Below are positions 14,361 through 23,381 of a stretch of 64,000 nt of DNA, one piece after another. Each line of letters begins with the position of its first letter. Within the stretch, counting starts at the first letter, position 1. The notes beneath the pieces were generated by a model that saw only the letters and a program-made list of their open reading frames with translations, made no database searches and was not told where the DNA came from. Source of the stretch: Mycetocola tolaasinivorans (GTDB taxonomy: Bacteria > Actinomycetota > Actinomycetes > Actinomycetales > Microbacteriaceae). The position numbers and the translations under genes were made by a program. The stretch is taken from assembly GCF_003667565.1 (NCBI RefSeq), contig NZ_RCUX01000004.1:186001-250000 (forward strand). Direction: 5' to 3'.

Positions 14361-16460
14361 ATGACTCACAACCCCCACGAGGCTGACCCCACCGTCGGAG
14401 CCACTCCCGAGGTGAATGCCGCCGCTACCGGAGCCACTCCCGAGGTGAATCCCGAGACCGCCGAGACCGCGGCCGCACACGCCGCTGAGACCGCGGCCAC
14501 AACCAGCGCCGATGCCACGGAAACCGCCGTCATCGCGCCGGCCGAAACCGCAGTGCCGGCCGAAACCGCAGTGCCAGCCGAAACCGCAGTGCCGGCCGAA
14601 ACCGCAGTGTCGGCAGCAGCGGCACCGGCTGCGGACGCAGCGACCCGGGTCACCGAGGTGATCACCGAGGCACCCGCCGCCCCGGCAGCACCCGTCTCGC
14701 ACTACACCTCGGCACCCGCAGCTCCGGCGGCACCCACCGCCGCTGCACCCACCGAGGTGCCGGCGGCCACTGTCGCCACCGAGCGACTCGCTCAGCACGC
14801 CGAGCCCCGCCCGGCACCCCCGCTGCCCACGCACAGCGGTTACACCGCCGCCGGGCCGGCACCGACCGCGGCCGCACCGACCACCGGCGCTCACGGCGCA
14901 CAGCCCGCCGCACCGCAGCACACCACCCAGGCTTACCCGGCCGCCGCGGCACACGCCGCCGCCCCCGGCACCGCCGCACAGCCCACCCAGGCCTACCCGG
15001 CCGCCCACGCGGCACAGGCACAGACCCAGGCACACGCTGGACAGCCTCAGACCGCGCAGACGCAGGCTCAGGTGCACGCCGGACAGCCGCAGGCCGGTCA
15101 GCCCGCCGTGGGCGCGCAGAGCGGCCCCTACGCCTCCGCCTACCCCGGCGCCGCGGCCTATGCCGCCGACGGGAGCCACACGGGCGCACACGCCGGTGGC
15201 GCAGGCTTCGGCGGTACCCCGCCGAACTCCGGCAACGCCTTTGCTGCCCCGGGCCCGAAGAAGCGTCGTGCCCCGCTGCTCGTCATCGGTGGTTTCGCCG
15301 TGGGTGCGCTCCTTGGTGGTGGCGTGGGTGCCGCAACCTACGCGCTCATCTCGCCCAACCAGACCCAGATCTCATCCTCGGGGAACGTCGGCGCCGGCAC
15401 CGTTTCGGTCAACGACGTGACCAAGGTCGACGAGATCGCGGCGGCCGCACACCGCGCCCTGCAGAGCACCGTGACCATCACCGCGCAGTCCGCGGACGGG
15501 ACCGCAACCGGCTCCGGTGCCGTGCTGACAAAGGACGGCTACATCGTCACCAACAACCACGTTGTGACCCTCGATGGTGCCACCAACAAGGTGACGCTCA
15601 AGGTTCAGGACAGCAACGGCCGTCGCTATGACGCCAAGGTTGTGGGTGGAGACCCGCTGAACGACCTCGCGGTCATCAAGGTGGACGGCGTGAGTGACTT
15701 CACCCCGATCGACTTCGCCGACTCCGACAAGCTCAACGTTGGCCAGGCCGCCATCGCCGTGGGCGCACCGCTGGATCTGCCAAACTCCGTCACGAACGGT
15801 ATCGTCAGCGCGCTGAACCGCTCGCTGAGCCTGCCCTCCACCGCCGTACCGGACGGGGACAACCCCAACGACGGTAGCAACTCCGACGGCAAGAACTGGG
15901 GCTTTGACCTGCGCGGCCAGACCAACCAGAACCAGCAGAACAAGGCCCAGGTTGCGATCGGTGTGCTGCAGACCGACGCCCCGATCAACCCGGGTAACTC
16001 GGGTGGTCCGCTGGTGAACTCCTCGGGTGCCCTGATCGGCATCAACGTCGCGATCGTCGATCCGAGCAAGAGCGACAACAGCTCTCAGGGCGCGAGCGCG
16101 GGCCTCGGCTTCGCGATCCCGTCGAACACCGTGAAGCGCGTCACCGACGAGATCATCAAGACCGGTACGGCAACCCACGGCCTGCTGGGTGCCTCGGTGC
16201 AGGATGCCTCGACCCAGGCCGACGCCACCACCGCCGGTGCCCTGATCAAGGACGTCTCGGCGGGCGGACCGGCCGAGGCCGGCGGGCTGCGTGCCGGTGA
16301 CATCGTGACCGCGGTCAACGGCAAGCCCGTGACCAGCGCAAACGACCTGACCGCTCAGGTGCGCTCCTACGCCCCGGACACCAAGGTGGAACTCACCTAC
16401 CTCCGTGGCACCGCCCAGGGCACCGTCAACGTGACCCTCGCAACCCTCGTGGTCAAGTAG
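14361..16460 (+). CDS. HtrA/DegP-like membrane-anchored serine protease with PDZ domain
   Basis: 699 residues. The first ~300 are low-complexity Ala/Thr/Glu/Pro/Gln sequence, presumably cytoplasmic, followed by one membrane helix (about 310-335). The extracytoplasmic S1C protease domain has His400 in TNNHVV, Asp435 in NDLAVIKV and Ser547 in NPGNSGGPL, and the C-terminal ~95 residues are a PDZ domain. These proteases remove or manage misfolded wall and secreted proteins. ATG 14361 has a strong GGAAGGAG site and excludes an upstream stretch that reads as leader DNA. The cytoplasmic tail is much longer than usual and contains a perfect 6-residue repeat. Confidence 0.95.
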   Translation: MTHNPHEADPTVGATPEVNAAATGATPEVNPETAETAAAHAAETAATTSADATETAVIAPAETAVPAETAVPAETAVPAETAVSAAAAPAADAATRVTEVITEAPAAPAAPVSHYTSAPAAPAAPTAAAPTEVPAATVATERLAQHAEPRPAPPLPTHSGYTAAGPAPTAAAPTTGAHGAQPAAPQHTTQAYPAAAAHAAAPGTAAQPTQAYPAAHAAQAQTQAHAGQPQTAQTQAQVHAGQPQAGQPAVGAQSGPYASAYPGAAAYAADGSHTGAHAGGAGFGGTPPNSGNAFAAPGPKKRRAPLLVIGGFAVGALLGGGVGAATYALISPNQTQISSSGNVGAGTVSVNDVTKVDEIAAAAHRALQSTVTITAQSADGTATGSGAVLTKDGYIVTNNHVVTLDGATNKVTLKVQDSNGRRYDAKVVGGDPLNDLAVIKVDGVSDFTPIDFADSDKLNVGQAAIAVGAPLDLPNSVTNGIVSALNRSLSLPSTAVPDGDNPNDGSNSDGKNWGFDLRGQTNQNQQNKAQVAIGVLQTDAPINPGNSGGPLVNSSGALIGINVAIVDPSKSDNSSQGASAGLGFAIPSNTVKRVTDEIIKTGTATHGLLGASVQDASTQADATTAGALIKDVSAGGPAEAGGLRAGDIVTAVNGKPVTSANDLTAQVRSYAPDTKVELTYLRGTAQGTVNVTLATLVVK
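14541..14612 (+). repeat. 18-bp tandem repeat in the HtrA coding sequence
   Basis: Four tandem units of 18 bp encode (AETAVP)n in the cytoplasmic low-complexity tail. Units differ by single bases, so copy number may vary between strains. Confidence 0.8.
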
Positions 16461-16490
16461 GCCATTCCCCGGCTTCCTTCCACGGCCGAT

Positions 16491-16526
16491 CAATGCCCGT
16501 CGTGTTTTTGAACACGGCGGGCATTG
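16491..16526 (+). terminator. Strong hairpin after the HtrA gene
   Basis: 16-nt arms 16491-16506 and 16511-16526 pair with one mismatch around a TTTG loop. There is no T run after the stem. Confidence 0.65.
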
Positions 16527-16625
16527 CCGTGTCCACAGCCAAACACGGCGGAGTCGGCGCTCCCGGAGGGTGTTTGCAGCGCGGGCTGGTACTCTCTAAT
16601 TCGGACAACACCGCGAGCGGAGACC

Positions 16626-17696
16626 ATGTCGGAGCACACTTCTGCCCCTTCCGAGACCACGTTACCTGGCGTCTCATATGTAATGCCGGTCCTCAACGAC
16701 GTCACACACGTCCGCGCGGCCGTCGACTCCCTACTCGCGCAAGACTATGCCGGCCCCTTCGAGGTCGCGATTGCGGTGGGCCCCAGCATCGATGGCACCA
16801 ATGAACTCGTGGCCGCACTCTCGGCCGAGGATTCCCGGATCCGCGTCATCGACAACCCCGTCGGATCAACCCCGGCCGGCCTGAACATCGCGATTCGCGC
16901 CACCACCCTGCCCATCGTCGTACGCGTGGACGCCCACTCGGTTCTCCCGCCGAACTACACCTCGGTCGCGGTCGAAACCATCCTGCGCACCGGTGCCGCC
17001 AACGTCGGCGGCATCATGGATGCCCGCGGCACCACTCCGTTTGAACAGGCGGTGGCCCGCGCCTACGGCAGCCGCGTGGGTCTCGGCGGTAGCCCGCACC
17101 ACGTGGGTGGCACCCAGGGGCCCGCCGAAACCGTGTACCTCGGCGTCTTCCGCCGCGACGCGCTCGAGACAGCCGGGCTCTTCGACGAACGGATCAAGCG
17201 TGGTCAGGACTGGGAACTCAACCACCGCCTCGCCCGCGGGGGCGAGACCGTCTGGTTTACCCCGGAGCTGCGCGTGGTGTATCGCCCGCGGCCCAGCCTG
17301 AACCGCCTCACCCGCCAGTTCTTCTCGACCGGCCTGTGGCGCGGCGAGCTCAGCCGGACGTTCCCGAGCCGCGGCATCCTGCGCTACTTTGCGCCGCCGC
17401 TGATGGTGCTGGCCGTGAGCATCGGCATCATCCTGGGCCTGATCGGCACCATCGAAGCCCTCGCCGGGATGCCCAACCCACTCGTCTGGGGCTGGATCCT
17501 CCCCGCCGGATACCTCGCACTCGTCCTCCTGGCCACGCTCACCGTGGGCAGCAAGGATTCCCCGCGCGCGATGGGCTGGTTCCTGATCGTGATTCCCTGC
17601 ATTCACTTCTGCTGGGGCATCGGGTTTATTCTGGGATATCTCTCCCTCGCCGGTTCCACCTCGGCGCTCAAGAACGAAGGTAAGAACCGCCGATGA
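16626..17696 (+). CDS. Family 2 glycosyltransferase with C-terminal membrane helices (ExoA-like)
   Basis: 356 residues. The N-terminal GT2 (GT-A fold) domain begins SYVMPVLNDVTHVRAAVDSL and holds nucleotide-sugar and metal-binding acidic residues (VRVDAHS). QDWELNHRL serves as the ED-type acceptor motif. Three membrane helices follow residue ~260. Proteins of this kind add sugars to lipid-linked intermediates of surface polysaccharides at the inner membrane face. ATG 16626 follows CGGAG. It opens a four-gene plus-strand run: the stop codon overlaps the next start (ATGA), which indicates translational coupling. Confidence 0.9.
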   Translation: MSEHTSAPSETTLPGVSYVMPVLNDVTHVRAAVDSLLAQDYAGPFEVAIAVGPSIDGTNELVAALSAEDSRIRVIDNPVGSTPAGLNIAIRATTLPIVVRVDAHSVLPPNYTSVAVETILRTGAANVGGIMDARGTTPFEQAVARAYGSRVGLGGSPHHVGGTQGPAETVYLGVFRRDALETAGLFDERIKRGQDWELNHRLARGGETVWFTPELRVVYRPRPSLNRLTRQFFSTGLWRGELSRTFPSRGILRYFAPPLMVLAVSIGIILGLIGTIEALAGMPNPLVWGWILPAGYLALVLLATLTVGSKDSPRAMGWFLIVIPCIHFCWGIGFILGYLSLAGSTSALKNEGKNRR

Positions 17697-18508
17697 CCCA
17701 CGATGCACAGCCTCGCTACACCCGCCCGGCCTCGCTGGCCGAGCTGCGTGCCGTCGCCCAGCCGCCCGAGGTGCGCTCGCGTCGCAACGCCGAACACTGG
17801 GTCGCATCGCTGTACCTGCGGGATGTCTCGCCGTACCTGACCATGGCGCTGCTGCGCACCCGAATCAGCGCCAACGGCGTGACCGGCATCATGATCCTCA
17901 CCGGCTGGTGTGTGGCCGGCGTGCTCCTCATTCCGGGGATCTGGGGTGCCGTTCTCGGCCTCATCTTCGGCCAGCTGCAGATGCTCGTGGACTGCTCCGA
18001 TGGCGAGGTGGCGCGCTGGCGCAAGACGTCCTCGCCCGCGGGCACATTCCTCGACTCGGTGGGGCACTACAGCACCGAGACGCTGATCCCGATCGCCCTG
18101 GCCATCCGTGCCGCCGGCTATCCGTTCGAGGCTCCGGACGACTACCTGTGGACCACCCTCGGGGCGGGGCTTGCGATCCTCATCATCCTGAACAAGGCGC
18201 TGAACGACATGGTGCGCAATGCCCGTGCCGCCTATGGCGCGCCCAAGCTGACCTACAGCGAGAGCGAATCGGCGCCGCGCCCCGGTCTGCTGCAGGCCGC
18301 CCGTCGCATCGCCCGGTTCCTGCCGTTCCACCGCCTGTTCCACTCGGTTGAGCTCACCATGGTGATCTTCGTGGGAGCCGTGCTCGGCCTCTTTATCGGC
18401 TCCGAGCTGGCGATGCGCGGCACCCTGGTGTTCCTCTGCGTCTTCGGCGTGATCACCCTCTTCGGTCACTTCGTTGCGATCATGACCTCGAGTAGGCTGC
18501 GTGCCTAG
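17693..18508 (+). CDS. CDP-alcohol phosphatidyltransferase family membrane protein
   Basis: 271 residues with several membrane helices. The family signature DGxxARx8Gx3Dx3D is recognisable as Asp100/Asp103-Gly104...Ala107-Arg108...Gly117...Asp121, but the last Asp is replaced by His125 (DSVGHY). The family transfers a phospho-alcohol between CDP and an alcohol acceptor. Placed among wall-polymer genes and with a LicC-like cytidylyltransferase at 23382, it is more likely to attach a polyol phosphate to a glycan than to make a phospholipid; that is inference. It overlaps both neighbours, by 4 nt upstream and 8 nt downstream. Confidence 0.85.
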   Translation: MTHDAQPRYTRPASLAELRAVAQPPEVRSRRNAEHWVASLYLRDVSPYLTMALLRTRISANGVTGIMILTGWCVAGVLLIPGIWGAVLGLIFGQLQMLVDCSDGEVARWRKTSSPAGTFLDSVGHYSTETLIPIALAIRAAGYPFEAPDDYLWTTLGAGLAILIILNKALNDMVRNARAAYGAPKLTYSESESAPRPGLLQAARRIARFLPFHRLFHSVELTMVIFVGAVLGLFIGSELAMRGTLVFLCVFGVITLFGHFVAIMTSSRLRA

Positions 18509-19379
18509 CGTGAGCACCCCCACCATCGGGGTGGTTGTCCTGACCCAGGGCCGCCGTCCCGAGGAGCTGCGCCGTGCACTGGAAAGCGTGCTCGCGCAGG
18601 AGGGCGTGACCCTGGACGCCGTGGTGGTGGGCAACGGCTATCAGCCGGTAGACCTCCCCGCGGGGTTCCGCGCACACGCGCTGCCCACCAACGAGGGCAT
18701 TCCCGCGGGGAGAAACCGCGGTGCCGCCGAGGTGAGCGGGGAGTACATTTACTTCCTCGACGATGACGCCTGGCTGCCGGACACCACCTACCTGGCCGAG
18801 GCCGTCGCGCTGCTGCGCGCCGATCCAAGCCTGGGACTGATTCAGCCGCGAATGAGCGACCCCGACACGGGTACGACCCTGCGCCACTGGGTGCCGCGGG
18901 CGGGCAGCCCGGATCCGGGGGAGCCCGGCCCCGCGTTCTCCTGTATGGAGGCGTCGATCCTGCTCCCGCGCGCGGTGTTTGACCGCACGGGCGGCTGGGC
19001 CGAATCGTTTTTCTACGCCCACGAGGGTATCGAGCTTGCCTGGCGCGTCTGGGATCAGGACCTCCGCGCCTGGTACGCGGGAAACCTCCGTGCGTTCCAC
19101 CCCGTGGTGCAACAAACGCGACACAGCCAGTACTACCGCCTAAACGCACGCAATAGAGTGTGGATTGCGCGCCGAAACCTCCCCCTGCCGCTGGGAATCG
19201 TCTATGTGGGCGTCTGGACGCTCGCGACGATTGCCCGCTGGTGGCGAAAGCCCGAGGCCCTGCGCCCCTGGTTCGCCGGCTGGTGGGAGGGCCTTACCCA
19301 CGCCCCGGGCGGACGCAAACGTCTGCGCTGGCGCACGATCTGGCGAATGACGCGGGCCGGCCGGCCGCCGCTCTACTAG
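18501..19379 (+). CDS. Family 2 glycosyltransferase
   Basis: 292 residues. The GT2 fold is shown by TIGVVVLTQGRRPEELRRALESV at the N-terminus and the DxD-like YFLDDDAWLPD at about residue 92. The GIELAWRVWDQDL segment supplies the acceptor-side acidic residues. Unlike the first GT2 of the run it has at most one hydrophobic segment near the C-terminus, so it is probably cytoplasmic or peripheral. The GTG start at 18501 overlaps the end of the CDP-alcohol transferase gene by 8 nt, which places it in the same operon. Confidence 0.9.
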   Translation: MPSVSTPTIGVVVLTQGRRPEELRRALESVLAQEGVTLDAVVVGNGYQPVDLPAGFRAHALPTNEGIPAGRNRGAAEVSGEYIYFLDDDAWLPDTTYLAEAVALLRADPSLGLIQPRMSDPDTGTTLRHWVPRAGSPDPGEPGPAFSCMEASILLPRAVFDRTGGWAESFFYAHEGIELAWRVWDQDLRAWYAGNLRAFHPVVQQTRHSQYYRLNARNRVWIARRNLPLPLGIVYVGVWTLATIARWWRKPEALRPWFAGWWEGLTHAPGGRKRLRWRTIWRMTRAGRPPLY

Positions 19380-19421
19380 CCACTGCTTTGAACACAACGG
19401 AACGACTGGATACGAAACTCA

Positions 19422-20663
19422 ATGGGTGTGATCTCCGACGGGCGTAAGGCCCTCCGACTCCTGGGCGAGGCGATGGCCAATCGCCGTGCCCGGGCCGACC
19501 TCGCGCACCGCCTCGCGGCGCTGACCCCGCTCACCCCGGGGCACTTCAAGATCGCCGTGTACTTTGCGGACAGCAAGGTGAACATGTACCAGCTGCGGCA
19601 GTGGTATCAGCCGCTCGCGGGCCTCGCCGAGCGCTGGCCCGTCGTGGTACTCGCCCGCACGCCCACCGCGGCCGCGCAGCTGTTCGAGGAATCTCCGCTG
19701 GATGTCGCCTACGTGCGCACGGTCAAGCAGCTCGAGGACACCCTGGAATCCCAGGACATCCGCATCGTTTTCTACGTCAACCAGAACACCAAGAACTTCC
19801 AGATGTTCCGGTATGGCCGCCGCTGGCACGTGTTTATCAATCACGGTGAGAGCGACAAGATGTACATGACCACCAACCAGTTCAAGGCCTACGACTACGC
19901 CTTCATTGCCGGTGACGCGGCGCGCGAGCGGCTGACCCACGCCCTCTGGGACTACAACCTCGACGAGCGGACGTTCGCGATCGGGCGGCCCCAGGCCGAC
20001 CACTATGCCGGACGCCTGCCCTATCTGCCCGATGAGCGCACCGTGGTGCTCTATGCGCCCACCTGGGAGGGCGATCGAGCCTCGGCCTCCTACGGCTCGA
20101 TTGCGACCCACGGCGTGACCCTGGTTCGCCAGCTCCTCGCGACCGGAACGCACCGGGTGATCTACCGCCCGCACCCGCGATCCGGCGTCATGGATCACGC
20201 ATACGCGCAGGCAAACCGCGAGATTATCTCGATGATCAACGCGGCCAATCACGCCGACTCCTCGGCCGGGCACGTCTACGATCACGGGATCGAGCTGGGC
20301 TGGCAGCTCGCGGCGGCCGACGTCGCGATCGTCGACATCTCGGCGATGGTGTACGACCGCCTCGCGGTGGGAAAGCCGCTCATGGTGACCCGGCCGAAGA
20401 ACCCCGATGCCGAAATCGATGCCGGCGGCTACCTGCAGGTGTGTGAGTGGCTCACCGCGGATGCCGCGGCAAACATCGTGAGCGAAGTCGACCGAGTGAG
20501 TGCCGACTCCGAGGCCACCGCGCGGCTCGAACACTGGTCGCGGCACTACTTTGGCGACACGACTCCGGGTGCCACCACGCGGCGCTTCCACGCCGCGGTA
20601 GAGACCCTGATGCAGCGCTGGGAAGAAAACGCCGCGCAGGAACGGCAGAGCGCCGCCGAGTAG
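19422..20663 (+). CDS. CDP-glycerol glycerophosphotransferase-like (TagF family) protein
   Basis: 413 residues matching the CDP-glycerol glycerophosphotransferase domain of teichoic acid polymerases such as TagB/TagF. It has the conserved HGESDK segment (about residue 141) and the downstream pattern YRPHPRSG and VAIVDISAMVYDRLAVGKPLM. These enzymes add glycerol-phosphate or ribitol-phosphate to wall polymers. The acceptor and alditol cannot be read from the sequence. It follows the GT2 gene by 42 nt on the same strand and ends 4 nt from the convergent hypothetical gene. Confidence 0.88.
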   Translation: MGVISDGRKALRLLGEAMANRRARADLAHRLAALTPLTPGHFKIAVYFADSKVNMYQLRQWYQPLAGLAERWPVVVLARTPTAAAQLFEESPLDVAYVRTVKQLEDTLESQDIRIVFYVNQNTKNFQMFRYGRRWHVFINHGESDKMYMTTNQFKAYDYAFIAGDAARERLTHALWDYNLDERTFAIGRPQADHYAGRLPYLPDERTVVLYAPTWEGDRASASYGSIATHGVTLVRQLLATGTHRVIYRPHPRSGVMDHAYAQANREIISMINAANHADSSAGHVYDHGIELGWQLAAADVAIVDISAMVYDRLAVGKPLMVTRPKNPDAEIDAGGYLQVCEWLTADAAANIVSEVDRVSADSEATARLEHWSRHYFGDTTPGATTRRFHAAVETLMQRWEENAAQERQSAAE

Positions 20664-20667
20664 CGCC

Positions 20668-21690
20668 CTAGGCGAGCGAGTCGGGCTTCGGCTCCTCGGG
20701 GGCGTCGCGCGGTCCCGGGGCTTCGGGAGCGCCCAGCCGGGGCCGTTTTTTCGGCAGTGGGATCTTCGAGCCCAGTTCGCGCAGACCGGAGCGGACACGA
20801 CCACCGAGCTCGAGGGTGGCACCAACGGTAGCGCCCACCGCGCCCGCGGCCGCTTCCTGCACCGTGCCCTGCCGGGTGCGCTCGATCGGCTCGAGCTCGC
20901 GGGGGAGCCGAATCGGCGCCGGGCCGAAGGCCGTGCGCGCGCTGGTGACCACACCGCGGCCGGCCACGTGGTTGCCCACGCCACCGATTGCGGCTCCGAT
21001 CCCAAACGGCACCGCCTTGCCCACGAGGGTGGTGCCCTGGGTGGTAACGAGGTGCTTCATGAAGCGTGAGCGCACCTGATCGGCGAATGGGCCCATCACC
21101 ATCTGCGGCATCGAGGAGGCGATGGTGCGGCCCCAGTGGGCGCGGCGGCTGTTGCCCTGGCCGAGGACGTCCCCGGTGAAGTTTTTGACGAGATCGCTGC
21201 CGGTATTGCCCAGCATGAGCGTCATCACGAGCGCGCGGGCGCGCAGCGGATCGGTCACGGCGATACCGTGTACCTCGGCCACCGACTGCGCAAAGAGCGC
21301 CGTGGTCTCGAGAAAACCGGCGGTTTCGAGGCCGGAGAGGGCGATAGTGATGCCGGTACCGATGGCGGGCACCATCGCGGTGGCACCCACGGCCGCGCCA
21401 CCCGAGGTGACGGCGGTGAGGTAGCGGCGCTCAAGAATGCGCACCATCTGATCGCCGGTGGCGTGCGGATGACGCTTCCGGATCGAGCGGATGTGGGCGA
21501 GCACCAGAGGGCGCTGTACCGAGAGGACGCGATCGATACCGCGCACCCACGCGGGATCATCCGCGCCGCTGACCGGCCGAGAACCCGGCTGGGTGGGCAG
21601 CACGCGGGCGTCCGCACCCTCGCTCGGCAGTGATCCATCCACGGCCCCCGAAACCTCGGTGACCACGTAGACCGGTGGCTTTTTCGCCAT
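20668..21690 (-). CDS. Conserved hypothetical membrane-associated protein
   Basis: 340 residues, not recognised. The centre (about 90-240) is Gly/Ala-rich with hydrophobic stretches such as GGAAVGATAMVPAIGTGITIALSG and a GIGAAIGGVGNHVAGRG segment, suggesting membrane association through amphipathic or glycine-zipper helices. The N-terminal 50 and C-terminal ~60 residues are charged and proline-rich. It follows the TagH-like gene by 35 nt on the same strand, so it may be cotranscribed with the exporter. There is weak similarity in style to EcsC-type proteins, which I would not rely on. Confidence 0.7.
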   Translation of the reverse strand: MAKKPPVYVVTEVSGAVDGSLPSEGADARVLPTQPGSRPVSGADDPAWVRGIDRVLSVQRPLVLAHIRSIRKRHPHATGDQMVRILERRYLTAVTSGGAAVGATAMVPAIGTGITIALSGLETAGFLETTALFAQSVAEVHGIAVTDPLRARALVMTLMLGNTGSDLVKNFTGDVLGQGNSRRAHWGRTIASSMPQMVMGPFADQVRSRFMKHLVTTQGTTLVGKAVPFGIGAAIGGVGNHVAGRGVVTSARTAFGPAPIRLPRELEPIERTRQGTVQEAAAGAVGATVGATLELGGRVRSGLRELGSKIPLPKKRPRLGAPEAPGPRDAPEEPKPDSLA

Positions 21691-21725
21691 ACGTCCCCCT
21701 TCCGTCTGGCCGGGGAAACCCCGGA

Positions 21726-22472
21726 CTAGGGCGTGGGATTATTATAATCCGCGTTATAGCGGTCAAGCACGTCTGCGATGGGGCCATCGAGCACGAGCTT
21801 CCCCTTATCGAGGTAGATTCCGCGGCTGCAGAATCGGCGCAGATCGCGCTCGTTGTGCGACACGAAAAAGAGGGTGCGACCTGCGGAAAGAAGCTCATCG
21901 ATGCGGCCGTAGCACTTCTCTCGGAAGGCCTTATCACCCACCGCTAACACCTCGTCAACGAGGATCACCGGTTCGTCAAGCTGTGCAATCACCGAGAATG
22001 CGATTCGCACCTTCATTCCGCTGGAGAGGTGCTTATACGGGGTGTCTACAAAATCTTCGATTTCGGCAAACGCGATGATCTCGTCGAAGCGCGCCGCCAC
22101 CTCGGCCTTGGTCATCCCGTGCAGACCGGCGGTGAGGTACACGTTGTCACGCACCGAGAGATCGCTCACGAAGCCGCCGGTGATCTCGATCAGCGGGGCC
22201 ACCCCGGCGTTGACGCGCACCCGGCCCTCATCGGGCAGGATCACGCCGGCCACGAGCTTCAGCAGGGTTGACTTGCCCTGGCCGTTGCGGCCCACAACAC
22301 CGATGGCCTCACCCGGAGCCACATCGAAGCTGAGGTTCCGAAACGCCCAGAACTCACCCGGCCGTGAGCGCCGCGCGCTGCCCGCGAAGAGGTCCTTGAA
22401 GCTGCGACGGCGGGCCTTGTTGCGGCGAAAGTGGATGCCCAGGTCGGTCACGGAGATGATCGGTTCGGTCAT
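21726..22472 (-). CDS. TagH/Wzt-like ABC transporter ATPase (wall polymer export)
   Basis: 248 residues. Walker A is GRNGQGKST, the signature is LSSGM and Walker B is VILVDEVLAVGD. The N-terminal leader and the SVRDNVYL and YKHLSSGM segments are characteristic of the O-antigen/teichoic acid exporter ATPases (Wzt, TagH, RfbE) rather than of importers. It has no long C-terminal carbohydrate-binding domain. The start overlaps the stop of the permease gene in a TAATG junction, so translation is coupled. With the permease it should flip the finished lipid-linked polymer outward. Confidence 0.95.
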   Translation of the reverse strand: MTEPIISVTDLGIHFRRNKARRRSFKDLFAGSARRSRPGEFWAFRNLSFDVAPGEAIGVVGRNGQGKSTLLKLVAGVILPDEGRVRVNAGVAPLIEITGGFVSDLSVRDNVYLTAGLHGMTKAEVAARFDEIIAFAEIEDFVDTPYKHLSSGMKVRIAFSVIAQLDEPVILVDEVLAVGDKAFREKCYGRIDELLSAGRTLFFVSHNERDLRRFCSRGIYLDKGKLVLDGPIADVLDRYNADYNNPTP

Positions 22473-23278
22473 TAGATTTCCTTGAGTACCGCGCGCTCGT
22501 AGCGGCGGAAGACGAGCAGGCCGATGCCCAGAACGAGCACGGAGATCACGGCCGACATGACGATCGGGAACACCATCAGCTGCTCGGGGTAGAGGCCCGA
22601 GCGGTAGAGCGCAAAGATGCCGGTGAGCGGGTTGAGTGCCGCCCAGGGCTGGATCGCCGCCGGAATGTCGAGGGTCGAGTAGACGATCGGGGACGCGTAG
22701 AAGAGGAAGCGCAGAATGAGCTTCACCGCGCGCTCCAGGTCGCGGAAGAACACCACGAGCGGTGCCACGATGAGACCGAGGCCGAGTACCAGGATCGCCT
22801 GCAGGATGATGGCCAGCGGGTAGGTCCAGACCAGGTTCCAGTTTGCCTGTGCCCCGAAGATTACCGCGAAGATGATGAGTACGGGGATCGAGGCGAGAAA
22901 CTCTAGACCCTTGGAAAGCACCAGCCGGGCCACCCAGATGGTGCGGGGAATCGAGGTAGAGCGCACGAGTTTTGCCTCGCGCAGGAAGGCGCGAGTGCTG
23001 TCCGAAATGGTGCCGGTGAACCACATCCAGGGCAGCAGGGCCGCGATGAGGAAGACGATGTAGGGCTTTTCGCCGATGTCTCCGCCCTTATCGAGCACCA
23101 CCACGAAGACGAACCAGTAGATGCCGGACATCACCAGTGGGTCGAGGATCGACCAGAAATAGCCGAGCGCACTCGTGGAATAACGCACCCGCAGATCGCG
23201 CTTCGTCAGCAGCCAGAGGGCGCTGCGGTAGCGTTCTGCCCGGGAACGGCGCGGCCGGGGAGGGGTGGTCGTACTCAT
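22472..23278 (-). CDS. TagG/Wzm-like ABC transporter permease (wall polymer export)
   Basis: About 268 residues with six membrane helices and the ABC-2 family layout. The N-terminal LTKRDLRVRYSTSALGYFWSILDPL segment is diagnostic of polysaccharide/teichoic acid exporter permeases. ATG 23278 is preferred; a GTG directly before it (23281) is equally possible and would add one residue. It is coupled to the ATPase gene through TAATG and separated from the nucleotidyltransferase gene by a terminator. Confidence 0.93.
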   Translation of the reverse strand: MSTTTPPRPRRSRAERYRSALWLLTKRDLRVRYSTSALGYFWSILDPLVMSGIYWFVFVVVLDKGGDIGEKPYIVFLIAALLPWMWFTGTISDSTRAFLREAKLVRSTSIPRTIWVARLVLSKGLEFLASIPVLIIFAVIFGAQANWNLVWTYPLAIILQAILVLGLGLIVAPLVVFFRDLERAVKLILRFLFYASPIVYSTLDIPAAIQPWAALNPLTGIFALYRSGLYPEQLMVFPIVMSAVISVLVLGIGLLVFRRYERAVLKEI

Positions 23279-23305
23279 CACAGCATCAATCTACCCGGAA
23301 ATGGC

Positions 23306-23354
23306 AAACACCCCGTGACGACGACCCGCCAAGGGTCGAAGACACGGGGTGTTT
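23306..23354 (-). terminator. Compound hairpin between nucleotidyltransferase and TagG genes
   Basis: Outer arms AAACACCCCGTG and CACGGGGTGTTT are perfect, with an inner CGACCC/GGGTCG stem. It lies past the stop of the minus-strand nucleotidyltransferase gene and probably uncouples it from the exporter. Confidence 0.85.
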
Positions 23355-23381
23355 TCGGTTATCGCGTAAGCCGGATGGTGG

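Noticed and set aside
16524..16625. Earlier start for the GT2 gene
   Set aside because: The upstream codons overlap the hairpin after the HtrA gene, whereas ATG 16626 has a CGGAG site and fits homologues.
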